Below, in pieces: positions 27,154 to 50,000 of a stretch of 64,000 nt of DNA (positions are counted from its first letter, which is position 1; each line of letters starts with the position of its first letter). This DNA comes from Allacma fusca. Taxonomy: Eukaryota > Arthropoda > Collembola > Symphypleona > Sminthuridae. Both the position numbers and the translations under genes were made by a program. Location of the stretch: the NCBI GenBank assembly GCA_947179485.1, contig OX359247.1, forward strand, positions 54,037,131-54,101,130. Direction: 5' to 3'. The notes below the pieces were generated by a model, which worked only from the letters and a program-made list of their open reading frames with translations, was not told where the DNA came from and did not search any database.

Positions 27154-30114
27154 TTAATTCCAAATCTGAGGTTTCCATAACACCTTGGACGGGTCTTCCC
27201 TTCGGAGGTTTCTTTTCCAGGGAGAGGTGCCCGTGGGAAAAAGTTTCCCGAATCGGGATTTTAGGGTAATGACATTAGGCTTTTCTGTAGTTGTGCTCTC
27301 AGGCCTGGCTCTAATAACAAAGGAGGCCTCCCTTTCCGGGCAGTACATCCGGATGATTTTCAGAGTATCCAACTCACTCAAGTACCTCCGCTGGCCTATT
27401 TCCACCCCCGATCTCTGTGGACGGTAAATAGAATTGTGGAGGTAATTTCGTACATAGTGATAAATGGTATAAAATTAATAAGCAGTCAGTCAATGCAATG
27501 AATTATAGACTGTCATTTGTTTACACAGTTGATTCATCACGTGAGGCAAAAATAAATAAATAAAAACAATTATGTAATTAATTATATCATGTAATATATA
27601 ATTACATGATATGCCCTTATAATAAGTGGATGTAATTATATTATAGTGAATTGTAAAACCACGTTCAGATTCCTGAGTCAAAACCGTCGGAATAGAGGGA
27701 TTATATTCTACAAGCAAATTTACTTTTGGGACCAGGGTCTTCAACCCCTGTAGAACTGCTGCCTCAGATTGGAATGCGCTCTCCGGGTAATGCATCAGAC
27801 TGCTGTAGTCATAGGGGACTCCAAAGTCATAGCCTTCTCTGGACGTGTACTTTTGGAAATTTATCGTGCGCTCTGGAACGGGAAGGAAATATATTAATTA
27901 TGCAATTACACAGTGCACATTTATTAGTCAATCCAACAAGTCTATTCAGGAAGCTTCAAATATTTTTTTTACAGGAAGCACACTGCAGATTCTTCCCTAA
28001 GCTTTGAATCTGCTATGCGTGCGTTTTAGACAGAAAGGAGAAAGTTCCGGACAGTACAACTCCGCTATAAAATATCCTCATGTAGAACCTTCTCTAAAAT
28101 AATATTTAGTCAAAATTATTTAAACCAGTCTTTTTTAAGACATGTTACGTTTTTCAACTCATAAAAGCTCGGCAGTGCAAGAGTCAAATTTTGAGGCTTT
28201 TCAGGGTGAGATGAGTGTTCGTTGTCAGAGTCACTGGAGTATCTACTTTTGCCAAGGGAGTTTTGCTCAACTCTATAATTCGTGTTTTTTTTCTCGCAAC
28301 TTCTCATTCTGACTCTTTTCAGCCCCACGAACCCTTCACAGAGCCTACACAACTGGGATCGTATAATAACGTTAAGAGGGGGGTGAGATAGAGAGCAATA
28401 AATATGTATCCAAAGGCAAAATATTACAACATGATAAGTGACAGATTCCCCTCTTACTGTCAGCCGCTGGCCTGGTTTGCAGGTGTGCTTGCAGGTGCAG
28501 AGCTGCTAGCAAAATTATTTTCTGATTTGTTTTATAGGCTAATGTTATTTAATTTAATTATTTAATGGGAGGCTAATATTATTTTAGTAGAAATTTAGGG
28601 TAAGCCTAGAATCCCAGCTCTGTCTTATTGCAGAGTAAATTGTTAAACCAAAATAGGATTTTTAGGTCTCAGTTGGTATTTGAAGGAAGATTTCAATGAA
28701 TTGAAATAGAAGTGCGAACTACTTTGTTATCGCACAAAATCAGCCTATTTCAAACAGCACCCCTAAAAATTTCATAACTTATTAGCTCTGGCAGTCAATT
28801 ACAATTTAATTAAAAGAAAAGAATTCTGCTCAGGGATTTTTTCCCTGATAAGAAACTACAATAATTAGAAGATATAATCTGAACATGGAGCTATTTATAT
28901 TTATTTACCTTACACGGGATCTACTATAACTAGAGTCCTGTATTTGTTACTGTAAAAAAATAGCCTTGTGGTAGGCGTAGACGCTGTAACAGGTCCAAAT
29001 ATTTCTACCACCCCCTTATGAGGGAAATGCTATTGCAGGGGGTTTCGTACAACAAGGGCGGTACACTGTTCACTCACAGTCACTCCAGACAATTAATTAC
29101 AAGGTCAGACGAACAATATGTCAAAAGGAAAATCTTACTCGGATTGATATTCTGGGTAAGGACCGTGACGTAATTGTCCCTATCCAATCTGGATTGCTCA
29201 TGAAAGAACCCGAGAGCATGGACCAGCTCGTGCATGGCATTCCCGTGATTCACACAGCCTGGCCTATTTAACGTCAGTATCTATGAGTAAATAAATAGAA
29301 GACAAAATGTTACACGATTCATAATAATAATTCATTTCCTCAATCCGAATGCTATATGGCTACTGAAATACATTATCAGAGCACCCCTAGAATCAGCAAC
29401 GTTTGATTTAAACGAATTCATACTTTTGTAGTTACAAAATTATTATTGCACACAATCAAAATATAATTACTTCTGATTGAATCAACTGCCTGCCTCTAAG
29501 AGAGGACAAAATCTTACAAGGGAATTTCTGAAAGAGAGTATAGATTGTATTGTAAATTATACTTACTTGCCCACCCTCATTGATCATGCCAACATTAGAA
29601 GTGCAGCCAAGCCCGTCCTCAATGCGAATGTAATTCTTTTCATTGACTCTGGGCTTGAACCTAATGCATTGTGTCTTCTCCGAAATCTCCCTCATTGAGC
29701 CCTCAACCACCCGAATTTCTGTAGGAGCTACAATTTAAAATATAGCAATAATTAAATTAACTCATGTAAATTCATTTTACAAACGACCACATGTAATTCG
29801 CCAAAGCATTTCCTAAAAAATTCATTATCCAAACATCTTATTTCAATTTTTTTTCTAGGAAAATTACTAAAATCAGGCGAAAAGGAATAAGGAACAATTC
29901 CCTCAGGCCATCTGAAATGGTTGCCTACGATTCCTCCCGAAGCCTCCCCTGCCTCAATGGCTTGCTCTTCCTCAATGGGGATGACAATATCTCCCTCGAA
30001 CAAGTCCGAATTTTCTTCCAAATTTCTCCTCTGAAGCTCCTGAGCCATTCCTGACAAGAGGAATGTTCCTAAAAAAATTGTCCCAATCAATTCCAAAAAG
30101 TTGGGATTCATCAT
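27154..30114 (-). CDS. Astacin gene H, intact, most divergent copy
   Basis: Exons are 30114-29868, 29727-29567, 29280-29139, 27872-27724 and 27414-27154, giving 319 residues in frame. Two adjacent ATG codons (30114 and 30111) precede a hydrophobic leader. The propeptide has DLFEGDIVIP, and the mature domain starts near SGGIVGNHFRWPEGIVPYSF. The zinc site is HELVHALGFFHEQSRLDRD (His153, Glu154, His157, His163), with Phe for the Trp of the other copies, and the Met-turn is SSLMHYP. The closing cysteine is in IIRMYCPER. The tail is about 60 residues with a few Thr and TSPWKRNLRRED, resembling the SAWKRKQLEKSK motif of F and G. It sits at the upstream end of the array and may be nearest the founder. 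Intron 3 is about 1.27 kb. Confidence 0.9.
27873..29138 (-). other. Intron 3 of astacin H
   Basis: AT-rich intron of about 1.27 kb, longer than the 100-320 base introns at this place in B, C, F and G. It contains one fragment of the dispersed ACAGT...CTCCGCTATAA repeat near 28,055. The minus-strand frame at 28,116-28,352 has no recognisable content. Confidence 0.55.
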
Positions 30115-30213
30115 ACTAGTAGAGATATATTGATGCTGATCCAATAAATCAAAAATGTATTCAAAGACCGGTCACAAATCTTCAACTATTGGACTAACCA
30201 GACCTGTCCTGAT

Positions 30214-30221
30214 CTTTTATA
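30214..30221 (-). promoter_or_regulatory. TATA box of astacin H
   Basis: TATAAAAG on the minus strand, followed by ATCAGGACAGG, about 100 bases upstream of the ATG at 30114. Confidence 0.65.
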
Positions 30222-33200
30222 GGAATAGTTTACTTCAGAGCCGGAATTGGAATTAGTCACCTGGGATGGGAAGTGCGTTGTTTCTTTTGAAATTTATGGA
30301 GATGCCGCAATTTCATGAAAATAGTATACATTTTCTATAATATAATGTGTTTGAAGTTGTTCCATGAAAGTCTACATACGTGAGCAAAACCGCACGTCCG
30401 GTTTCACATTCCTGGAAATTATTCCCATGACCTTAACTCATTTTGGAGAGACCGAGAGTGTCGAACTCTGAGTACGATTTCAAGGAAAATTGTACGGAAT
30501 ATCGTCTCTCCCCGCCACATCCGATGCTCTTCCGGGTCTCTCTCCTTTTTATCCTCTTTTCACATTTTACAATCCTCGAATGAGATGCGTTGATGCAGGA
30601 ATTTAATTAAAACTGTAAACATCCAACTGCTCATTCAAAAAATGAGTATGTTCTACGGATTCTTTGAAATTCCATTTTAATTTTTAAAGTAGATACTTTC
30701 AAATGCCCAGTTCACTGTGTAACAATCACATTGAATTTTGTCTACCATTTTATAGGAATTTTGCAGTCTGCTTCGGTTCAGCGTCACTTTTTTTTTCTCC
30801 TTGTAGTCCCTGGACATTCTAAAAATCTACAACGCCATTGTGTAATTGGTACAAATACAGATAAAATTTAGTCCAAATGTTTTATTTAATTTAAAGCTTT
30901 TGCTTTGAAAGTGGAAATGCTTACATTAGATTTGACTCAAAAAATGACATGAGAAAAAATCGTTGCAAAATATTTTTGAAAGTTACATTTGTTTTTACTG
31001 TTTTATAATTTATCATTGACAAACGAGAATAGTATAATGTTGAAACCCAAAACCAGAAGGGATGTTCGAGCCTTGAAAATATGCCTTGAAGCTTAGGGGT
31101 AATTACATACATACATATGTACGAAACGCATATAATTTATAATGTTAGGGAACAAATAAAAAAACGTGAGTCGTAGTAGTATGTAAAAAGCCCATGCGGA
31201 ATTATTCTGTTCATGGGCCTTCCTTTACTGACGTACATAAGAATTTATGAGGGACTGTACAGAGTTGTTGTTGACGGAGGACAAGAAAATGCACTTGGTC
31301 ATAGAATTAGAATCTAGAAGGGATATTATCATAAATTGTATTCAGGAATTCCTTTCCACGGCCCTCTCACGTCCACCCCATCAACATTTCAAGGACTTTA
31401 ATGCATAACTTGGGACGCATTATTTTTTACACCACTTTTCAACTCTCCTTCCTTTTTCCCTTCCTGGAAAAAATACCTCATATCCCCAAGCCTGGGCTAA
31501 TAACTGGAGAATTTTCCCACAATAAAAATTTTAGGCAAGGAATAAATACTGTAAGACCCATTGAGGATTTAACTCTGTCAAATGAATCCATATGCGCATT
31601 TTTTTTTAGAAGAACGTATTTACGAAATGATTGGGGAAAGTTGAGTAATATAAATGATAGGATATTTGAAAAAGGGTATTGTCTATTTTTTTTGCTGTTG
31701 TTGTCCTTCTTGGGAATGAAACCTGAGACTTGATTTTGAATAAAAGACTGATTAGCTTTCAGAGAGAGATTTAAAGAGGATCCAATAGTCTTTAGAGAAA
31801 CAGGGAGGGAGATGTACAGTTCTCGTTACAAGAGTCGACTCCTTCCACTCTCCGATATATTGAGGAAGATTCTTTTTTTTTATGTTAGTTGCAAATGATG
31901 GTGAAGAGAGTGGAAATCCGTGTTTATTGAACATTTTTTCCCGATCCAATTTTCAGCTAAACAATGATGAATGGTTTGCTAATCGGCTGGTCGTATCCCC
32001 TCCCGATTTCCCCAACTTTCCCTCAACTAATGCTTCTCCAATGAATTCGTCTCGCACTTGGCTCTTCAAAATCCACAGATACTCAGGACCCCGCATCATC
32101 ATCATCATCCAGAACCAGTCTGCCAATCTGTTATGCTCTTATCGTCAGCTCCCCGGATTTCCCAACGACCCATAATGAATAACTCTGTCTCGTTCTTCGG
32201 GACAGGATTTCCATGTGTGTATTTGTGTGTATGTGTCTATGGGCTTTTAACGACCTCAGTTGTCATCCCAATACCAGGAAGATTCCATATGCTCAATTTC
32301 CTACTCCCTCATCACCACATATCTTTTCCACATTAGCTTATACTTATATGCAGTTGCGAATCGTGTACTCCTCCTCCTGGAAGCAAATGCATCTTGATTC
32401 GGGTCCCAGTTGGAACTTTATCAATCAATTATATTTTTTATTTATTCCAACTCATACATTACTCATCCTTACAGTCATAATATGCAGATGCACAAATGCT
32501 TATATGTAATTATATAGATATAATTACATACATACGGTATACTCTTTCATACTCAAAATTCTCGTACAAAACTTACAATAGAATTTCCCTGTAGTGATCA
32601 ATTGTAATTATTTTATTCCCTGGACCGTAGCCCAATTAAATTATTGTAGAAAAATAGTCATTTTTCGAGAAATTAATCCTCACTCACATTTTATAATTAC
32701 TTGTACGCTTAAAAATTAATCCTTGTCAAACGCACAAAAATAATGACATTGACTCTAAAACTAGCACGTGATTTCATAAGGCTTATAAATAGATAATTAC
32801 TCATTCTGGCAAATGTAGATACATCATTTACAGTCTTTGATTCGATTTCATCTGTCGGAAGTTCTTTGGAGGGGGCTTCGAACAATAATTATTTTTGATG
32901 TCGTAAAAGTCCCAGGTACATTTTTTAATTCATTCAAACAGGCTCAAGAATTCCGCAGGTTTTCCTAATAATAATCAAAACTTGTCATACAAAAGTATGG
33001 TGCGGACAGAAGTAATTGTAAGTGCGTGTATGATTTACTAGTCTTATGGAAAAGTACATTGTACTAAAAGTTTTAAGGGTTTCATGTAATTAATTCTATA
33101 AAAAATCCACTTATAGATTGTACTTGTATTATTTCTACCGCGGCGGAAGTGGGATTATAGTAGAGAAATAATAATTAAAGGGAATTTTAATTCAATTGTA

Positions 33201-36200
33201 ATCACGTTGAGAATAGATTTCAGAGCTGTAAAACTCCGTACTAATAATGTGTAAGCAGTCATAAGAAATTCAAGTTTTTATGATAAGGGCGAAGATTTAC
33301 GGTTGATAACAATTTGAGGGGAGAGTAGTCAAGTCGACTCTAGTTCATACAATGTTTCTCCTGCTATTTTTTGTTTACCCCAATGAGTCAATGATACGAT
33401 AATTGATTAAAATTGTTGATTCCAAAAGGGTTGGTGTTTTTGCAAAATGCGGAGGAAAATAGTGGAAGCATGGTGATTTTTTTGTCTGTTTTTGAAGGAG
33501 GGTGAAAAAGCCGGTAGAATCTGAATTTCCTTGCTATATTTGTTGCGTATGCGTCCTGGGATTTGGGGATGGGTTGTAATTCCTTGAGGAATTCCGAATC
33601 GTCTCAGTTGGATGGCAGCTCCTGTCCCTGAGGGAAGTGAGGGGAAGGTGAGGAACAACTTGTCTCTGACCCATAGTCATTACCTCCGATCCGAGAGTGT
33701 CAAGGCGGACAGGCCCATCATCCTCAACCTAATATCAATCCTTATTTATAATAAATCCACATATCCCAAAGACCCTCTATTCAATTCCCCCCTTCCATCT
33801 CCGAAAATATAAAGTCTACTCTTCCCATGACTTTAAGTCCTACGAGTTCCTCGTAATATTTCAATGCCAAAAAATATTTCTACATGCTCTCAGCATGGAT
33901 CAGAAAATGCATTTTTCTCCTTGGATGAGTAACCTACAGTCGACTCCTTTATCAAGAGCACGTTCGAAAGCCAGTGAGATTCTACTCTTGTAAAGAGATG
34001 CTGCAATTCCCACCAGCAGAAAAATGAGTTTGTTAAAAATGATAATTTTTTGTCCCTGTAATTTTCCTTTTTTCCCCATGAAAATACTCCTCGTAAGGGG
34101 TTTCATTACAGCAAGAGCACAATGTATTAAGGCTGCTTTTGCAAATAGATTCGGAGTATTTTCCCAGTATAGGAGGAATTTATGTGGGAAATTATTTGGA
34201 CTTTCGATTTACCACAATGTTAATTTCTCTCCGCATAAAATATGAAATGTTTTGAATTCAAATCAAATGTTCGAACTTTACGGCTACTGGTATAAAGATT
34301 AGTACACAGTGTCATTATCCATTATAAGGGCAACTACGGACCCAAAGGAGACCCAAATAAGGGAAAGACTATGAGAGGATATTTGTATCAAATATTTGAG
34401 CACGCTCTCAAAAATCCTACCTCCCAAACAAATCCCACACATATTACCATTTATTTGAGACTTGTTCCTACATGTAAACACCCTGTGAAAAATGAAAGTC
34501 CGGGGGAATCTATCACAACAAACATAAATCACTTTACACTACACAATATCTACAGTCCTAGACTTTAAGCCCAGACACTTGAAGGTGGTCCACACAGGTT
34601 AATTAAGACAGAAAGGAGACTTCTACTGTAGGGATGAATGGCTCACAGCAGGAGGTTCCCAAAACTCCGTAGGAGTCCCTAACCCGAGCAAACATTAAGT
34701 CATATATCTGTCATAACGTCTCCTCCTCCCCCAATGGAAATAACTTCATATCATTTTTCCCTACTCAGGTAAACTCTGGATATACAACGTTCCATTTCAA
34801 TTTTGAAATCCATGGAATGGATTGATTTCACTCTCGTTCCCAATCACTTCCTCCAGGAGCTCCTTCTCAATTCCTATTTAACCTGCTACTATTATTGTCC
34901 ATTCCAACGGAATGTTCTCACGATTTCCAATCATCCAACCCCTCTCATATTATTTACATACTACTACACAGACACAATTCGCATATATGCACCAGAACAG
35001 TGTCAAATATGACTCTAAAACTCAAAAATATCTTTTGACTTATTTTCTATCTTTTGTCTGCTCCACATTTGGGAATTGAGAAATGTATGGAATTCCAAAT
35101 ATTTTATCAGATCATCAATCCTCACACGTCCATTAACCTTGGCATGGTTATTAATCCTCCAGTCCTGTGGTTTCCACGGATTCCTCCTGAGTTTTCGTCA
35201 ATATTGACGAAATTCTAACTATAACTATTATTTCCCAGGCTTGAGTACATTCCTACAGAGATGGGATTCGGTGTCAACGGAAATTATACGAGTTTAATTG
35301 AGATAATTACATTAATTTTTCCCTACAGTTTCAGAGCACACTCCAAGTAATATAATTATCTGTACACCCCCACCTTTGTACAGTTTAGTAATTACTCATA
35401 AGGTCTATAAAACAGGAGAAAGGTATCAAAATCATATAAAAAACTTACCAAGTATTTTGACTGACAATTCAAGTCAAAATTCCGAATCCCGGATGATCTT
35501 CCATTGAAATGTTCTTTATCCTAGTAACTTTAGCAATGGGAACTGCGATGGCTGGAGACGGAATGCGGATCCTGGAATGCACGGGGTTTAAAGAAACCCA
35601 TAGTCAATAGGCTCACACTCACTCTGGAGTCTCACTTTGCCCCCAAAAATCTCCAGGCCATGGGAATCCCTATTCCCACGTTCCCCTGGATATCTTCCCA
35701 TTCGGATCCGTAGCTTCAAGAAGCGTTCCATCCATGAAGCCAATGCTTCCTGAAACTCTTTTTCTTCTTCTCCTCCTCCTCCTCTAGATCTTGAATAGAT
35801 GTTTACAATGCTTTACAAAAATATATTCCTTGCGTGAATTGTCCCGTCATTCCTGACGTGTGTCACTGGGTTCACTTATTGACAGTACAAAATAAATAGT
35901 AAAAAAGTAGTACTATTATGAAAAAAATAGCACTAGGTATAGATTATAGGGGAAAAAATCCTAGAACACTCTGCTACAGGAATAGTAACTACTGGGCCTG
36001 ACTCTGAGTCAAACCTTGACACTGTCACCTAAAGCGGAGTTAATGACGAGAAAGTGATTAGGAGCAGCAGGAGAGTTTTTTTTTTTTTTTTGTAAAAAAT
36101 AACGTAAGGAAAAATGATCCAGGGCCAAGACTCCTTATATAAAGACAATGCTGGGGAAGGATTGTTGAGTAAAAAAGTATTGAAAAAAGAGAGAAAATGT

Positions 36201-36937
36201 GGACTCATGCTGGGACAGACACATAGGTTTTGGAGGGGGAAATGGGCCGGGTTTGGGTCCAGGGATGGAAGGCCCGGTCTAAGACTCCTTCCCGTGTCCA
36301 TGCCTTAAAGCTCCGTAAATTAGCCTCACTTCCCCAGTCCCTCAATGTTATTAGAAGGATTCCATAAGGCAGGGAGGAAGGGCCATAGTCATAGAGGATC
36401 ACCAACCCGAACCCAGGATTTCCCTGTCACTCTGTGTACCTCACTTCAACAACACCAAGCCCAGGCCAGGCCCACACTCATAGCATATACTCTCCTTGGA
36501 ATTATACTCCGCATTGTTGGGATCCCCTCGCACATGGGGAAAGGCTCCGAGCTAATTTTGCCGCGTCGGATTATTAAGAGATTCTCTGTATCCTGTGTCT
36601 CTCTCTCTCTCTATACAAGAGGAAGAATGGAGTTCCAGGGATTTAAAATTTAAAATTCTGGTTAAGCAGGTCTGGGATAGGAAGGAAGGATTTTTCCTTT
36701 TGCAACAAACAAAACAGACACAAAAAAAAAAGAAAAAAAAAGAAAACAGGGGAGTTTTAAAAATTGAAAAAACTGTATTTTATTTATATTCTCATATAAG
36801 GTGAGTTTTTTCCCCCCTGAAATCCTTCCTGCTCTGTACTTCAGTACTGTAGAGTAGGAAAGTGTGAGGGAAATTTTCTGAGACGGGAAAATACAAGGGA
36901 TATACGAGCAGTGTGTGTAACAGGCACACACACACAC

Positions 36938-36981
<44 letters not shown>

Positions 36982-38347
36982 TTACATAGGAAAGGATGGG
37001 AAAGAGATAGGCGATTGGCACGGGGGTCCGGGAATTTTAACATTGGGCCAAACGGGAGCTGAAAGGTTGGAGATATGTGAGGGACATCCGGGGAGTTTGG
37101 GTGTTGTAGGGAGGCGGGGTGAAGAGGCGGTTTGGCTAAACCGAGAAACCCCAAGCGAGATTTTCTCAGTGTTTTTCCCAGTCACCAGAGAGAATAAAAG
37201 CCTACAGGGACTCTCCTATGAAAATTTCACCACATTGCTCTCCTTTACTCCGGCTTTTCCTTTCTCGTCCACGTTTTTCCCTTCTCACTCTGCATTTCCC
37301 ATTTTTTTTTATCCTAGCCCTGCTCTGAGTAAACCAAAAGGGAAAACTTGAGTGAAAATACGGAATAATACAATAGGATAGAGAGGAATGGTAAATTTTC
37401 TATATCCTTATTCCCCGGGACACATACATTTTATTTTTTTCCCCCCCCCGTTACTACACATATGACATAGAGCCGGAACAACAACAACAAGTTCAACAAC
37501 AGTAGGAGTAGTAAGAGTCAGCGGAGTTAAGAGCCTAACAAGAAGAACAACAAGTCCCCAAGGCACTTCATTCCCACAAAATTTCTTATCAACTTGTAAA
37601 TTATCATAAGCATAATATATACAAGGGCCAAGCGGAACAAGAGACAGCTCAAGTGTTGAGGTGGAGAAGTGCACGTTTATTTCCCATCCCCCCCCCTCTC
37701 TCTACAAAACCCAGAGTGTTTCCCAAATAGCAAGTGTATTATTACTATAGAGTGTGAACGATTTCTTTTATTATCCTTCCAAGCCCGATCTACATAATAT
37801 ATTTCTAACTCTCCAGCCTCCACAACGGACTTCTTTACTATTCGGGCTTACTCTTAAATTTATAAATGAATTCTCACTTCCAATTTAACCCCCCCACACA
37901 AACCAAGTATTCTCAAGTGTCAAGTGGAAGTGAGTTCAGAATTTCCGAGGACTTTTCAATGACTACGGCACTCAACACCGGGCCACTTAACTATTCCCTT
38001 TTTATTTAAGGCCAGAAAGTCCCAATCAGTTCCGAACTTGTGAACCAGTGCTTTTTCCTACATCCATATTTATATATAATTACATGTATCTACTGTATAT
38101 GAGGCCGTCAAAATTTAAATGATTGATATACGATCCTGTGTGAGAGAACTCTTATTATTGAATCAATTATGAGCGGGAGGGATTTGTAATAATCCGAACA
38201 ATAATAATAATTGTTTTGGAGTTTGTCAATTATTACTTCCAAAAACAAAACAAACAAAAAACAATTTTTAAAAACGTTCAGAAAAGTGCTGATTTTTTCC
38301 CCTCCGTCAGAGAACATTACATTTACAAAAAAAAATAGACTAGCAAA
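30222..38347. other. Intergenic region between astacin H and knot/collier
   Basis: About 8.1 kb with no supported gene. The short frames here are low in complexity or have no family signature. Visible are AACCGCA near 30,388, dispersed-repeat fragments near 31,810-31,850 and 33,935-34,010, a CCACAATGTTAATTT repeat near 34,210, and a CA/CT microsatellite (36,924-36,981). The two genes are divergently transcribed, so the right part should hold the 5' leader and promoter of knot. I could not locate its start site or any non-coding first exon. Confidence 0.6.
36924..36981. repeat. (CA)n(CT)n(CA)n microsatellite
   Basis: Continuous CA, then CT, then CA dinucleotides. The frames open through it on both strands are artefacts of the repeat. 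Confidence 0.9.
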
Positions 38348-46604
<8,257 letters not shown>

Positions 46605-47573
46605 TAGTGGATAGACCCTGCACTCCCATTGTCATACTCTATTGCACTTGTCACATGAAGTTCCACTTGTGCATTTTGTACGGATCCGCAAGCATTCCAA
46701 TAGGATCTTGCTCCAAATGTCTGTAATAGTTACACTTAACATATCTATGCAATCAAAGCCCTACATATGAACATATGCATATTTACTTACATCTTACCCT
46801 GTGCATTCACAAGGTCTTCATATACAAATGTGGGATTGGTTGGGGGCAGTAAATTCCTGGATAACAGGTAAATATGGAAACTCTTTTGAAAAAATGCAAG
46901 CCATGTGTGCATACGAAAATACGTATAGATATTATATTCTAGACTCACAATCAGTGTATACTCACGCTGTAAGAAACTCCCTTGTAAGAGCATAATATAT
47001 TGTGAGCATACCAGCCAACGTAACATTTTGAACGATCTTCTGTTTGCCCAAACCTATCTTTTATAAAGATAGGGCACTGTACCTGGGATATAAGAATGAT
47101 TGGAGAAGACATATCCCTCAAATGAAGGAGCATATAATGTGAGAGCATTTTGGATATTATTGTGTACAGTAGGAAATAACGTACCATCAGCCAGGTATTT
47201 ATGGAACATTTTTTTAGCATGCCTTCGCATAATTATAGATAGATGCGTATAGACATCTTTATATGTTTTTCCATATATGTAGATAGATATATGCAGCTAC
47301 TCCTGTGCATATACGGACTCTTTTAAGGAAACAAAAGGATTTGAAGAGAATATGACGCCCCGAACTATTGTGTCTATACGTAATATGGAGGGACATTTAT
47401 TTGCGTTTATTTTTTTTTGTTACTCCTTCCTATTTCCTCCGAAAAGGAAGACTACGTTTCCCCTAACGGTTCTCCCATTATGCAAATTAGACGCTCACGA
47501 TAATATAGAAGGGAAGCTAAAAGAGAGTAAGAGCTGGAAGGAGTGGATAGCTCCGGAGTAGTCCGTAATAGTT

Positions 47574-47597
47574 GTTGTGTGTGTGTGTGTGTGTGTA
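47574..47597. repeat. (GT)n microsatellite
   Basis: About 12 uninterrupted GT units. Confidence 0.85.
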
Positions 47598-47880
47598 GAC
47601 TGGCTTCTCTTCCGTATCTCAAAGCTACGTAACAAGCTATAAGGATAGATATAGATTCACATGGGAAGCCTTACAAGAGTATATACTCCTAACTCAGTCA
47701 GTCCTGCCTCGCATATTAGTATACGCAGTCTGTGCTAATGTCGGGCTCCTTTTACTCCCAACTTCCGCGTCCTCATCTTTTCCTTCTCCTGAAACAACTC
47801 TCAGAATCAGGGAGATTTTTTCACAGGGCTTACTAGTTAACTTTTCCTATGTTACCTAATTATTTGTGATTACATACTTT

Positions 47881-47929
47881 CACTCACTCACACACACACA
47901 CACTCACACACACACACACGTACACACAC
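47881..47929. repeat. (CA)n microsatellite, imperfect
   Basis: CA dinucleotides with CACT interruptions. Confidence 0.85.
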
Positions 47930-49020
47930 CGGAGGGATCCTGAAATCCGCAGGTTGAGTGACAGAGTCTCAATAGCACTATATAATTACTATTTACGTCT
48001 AATCGTAATTACTCAAATCAATATGTACATTCCAAAAAATTAGAGCTAGACCTGCAGATTACAATGTAATGCTTAAGGCTTCTTGTGTATGAAATCTAAT
48101 GGGACATTGTCAATATGCAAGGATCCAAACACGTAGATATTATTACCATCTCGAGGAAAAAGTCTCGAGTCTTTTAAAGGAAATGATCCTCTGTACTATT
48201 TACTGCCCTTTAATTTCTCACTCGGATTGAGTGGGATTGTAGATGGAATTAATTTTGTAAAGATTGGCTTCAAATTCCATTTGTGTCATCTGGGATATGG
48301 AGCCTGAGCAATTATCTAAAATGCGTCTCTCGTCTCTGTAACCAAGTACAGTGGACGTCTGACTGTGAGCGCAACTCTGAGATTGTCTCTAGATTTAAAT
48401 CCCTTATGATAATTCTATAAGGAGAGAAATTATATAATTACAAATAGTAGGAGTGAATACAGTGTCAAAATCCTCATAATTTGAGTTATGACGGGAACTT
48501 CCAACACAAGAATTAAATTTGAGTACTTACATGGACACATATTTATTAAAAATGCTGGGTCCCAGAAATATATGAATGTAATAGAGTCAGCGCTCCCAGA
48601 GAAGCTCTTATAGCGAGGTTCACTCATCCTGCCCTTGCATCTGAAGGCACTTGACATGGGATGGATTTAAATGGCTGCCAATCAATTGCTGACCAAGTGA
48701 CGAAATTAGAAGTGTGACTGTGTATGTCGTTTGTTTTGGTGTCGTCTCGTGTGCTCATTATGGGTCCTTGTGTAGCATGAGGTAGAATAGGGAGCTACAT
48801 ACATATGTATGTAACGTATAGAACAGGAGTGGAGGAGCATGGGAGCAGTATATGTAAATGTCAAGCTGATTGTTTTCGTTCGATCGCCGGTGTGCAAACT
48901 TTGTAATTTTCCTGGAGTTTGGGATTGGTTCGAGTGTAGTCCCACAGGTATTGATTTCTCCTGTGGGAGGGGAACTATTCCTCCGGGACTTTCCTCACTT
49001 CTCTCCACTGACTTCCACAT

Positions 49021-49044
49021 CTCTCTCTCTCTCTCTCTCTCTCT
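49021..49044. repeat. (CT)n microsatellite
   Basis: Twelve CT units. With a nearby TAC-rich tract (about 49,238-49,264) it keeps a long but spurious frame open on the minus strand. Confidence 0.85.
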
Positions 49045-49905
49045 TTCCTTCCCAAAGCTCCCTATCCTGGCTATACTCCGGGGCCTGTATACGTCCACAA
49101 GGGCATATATCCTTGTATGCAATAACATATCCCATGGCTCCTCCACATGTTCATCTAACAACCAGTCAACTATCTTGACATTCCCTTCTCTCTCTTCGTC
49201 TCTCTCTCCTCTTCTCTTCTCCTCTTCACGAGCATCATCTTCTACTACTACTACTACAACTACTGTATGCTCTGGCCCGAGCCAAAATCTCCTATGATTG
49301 TTGGCTCCATGTATACACAGGCTCCGTCGTTCTGTACAATGTTTCCTTTTCGGATTCTTCTCTCCCAAAAATTCTATCCTTGGGTTTGATGGCGCACGCC
49401 AACATTTACATTTCACAGGGTTTTTAGCCCTCATATTATTATTTTAGATCACTTCCCATTTATCCTCTTATTTCTCCTTATTGTCTTCTTCCCCATTCAA
49501 AATTCCCTCTCAATATTTTTACATGATTAACATATGGATGCATAATTAGATATAGGCACGGACACACTGTCTCTACAGCATATGTACATAATTATATGAC
49601 CATGGGAGAAGGATCCTGTACGTATTTTCCCTATAAGGGAAAAAAGGTATTAATTATTAAAACACATCCTCGTTTACAACAGTATGAATTTTTTAGGGTG
49701 ACAAGAGCACGGACCGTAACTTTGTTATAGGGGACCCTCTCTTACATACAAATTATATTGAGTGTAACGTCACTCATGTATAGTTATTAGGGAATTTGCG
49801 ATTCAAAAATATTTGGACGTACTTTAATTTATTCTCTTTGAAAAAAAAAAAAAAAACTAAAGTGGTTCCGGGGAAGGATCGTGTCAATGCAGTTGCGGCC
49901 TGGAA

Positions 49906-50000
49906 ATCCGTCCTTTGTAATGAGAGTCCGTCCCTTGTAACGAGAGTCTGTCCCTTGTAACGAGAGCCTGTCCCTTGTAACGAGAGTCTGTCCCTTGTAA
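49906..50000. repeat. 20-base minisatellite, about 4.5 copies
   Basis: The unit is GTCTGTCCCTTGTAACGAGA with a few substitutions; the first copy is the most diverged (TCCTTTGTAATGAGAG). The unit resembles single dispersed sequences elsewhere in the window (for example near 31,823 and 58,993), so it may have grown from one of them. Confidence 0.9.

Noticed and set aside
36029-37351. Several overlapping frames of 60-146 codons around the CA/CT microsatellite
   Set aside because: They overlap on both strands, owe their length to low-complexity repeats and show no recognisable domain.
48706-49434. The longest single open frame in the window (242 codons, minus strand)
   Set aside because: It is kept open by a CT/GA microsatellite and a TAC-rich tract; the translation has Val and Arg-Glu runs and no family signature, and it lies in the presumed knot intron.
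49906-50000. Regular 20-base repeats that could suggest a CRISPR array
   Set aside because: The units are directly joined with no spacers and the genome is eukaryotic; it is a minisatellite.
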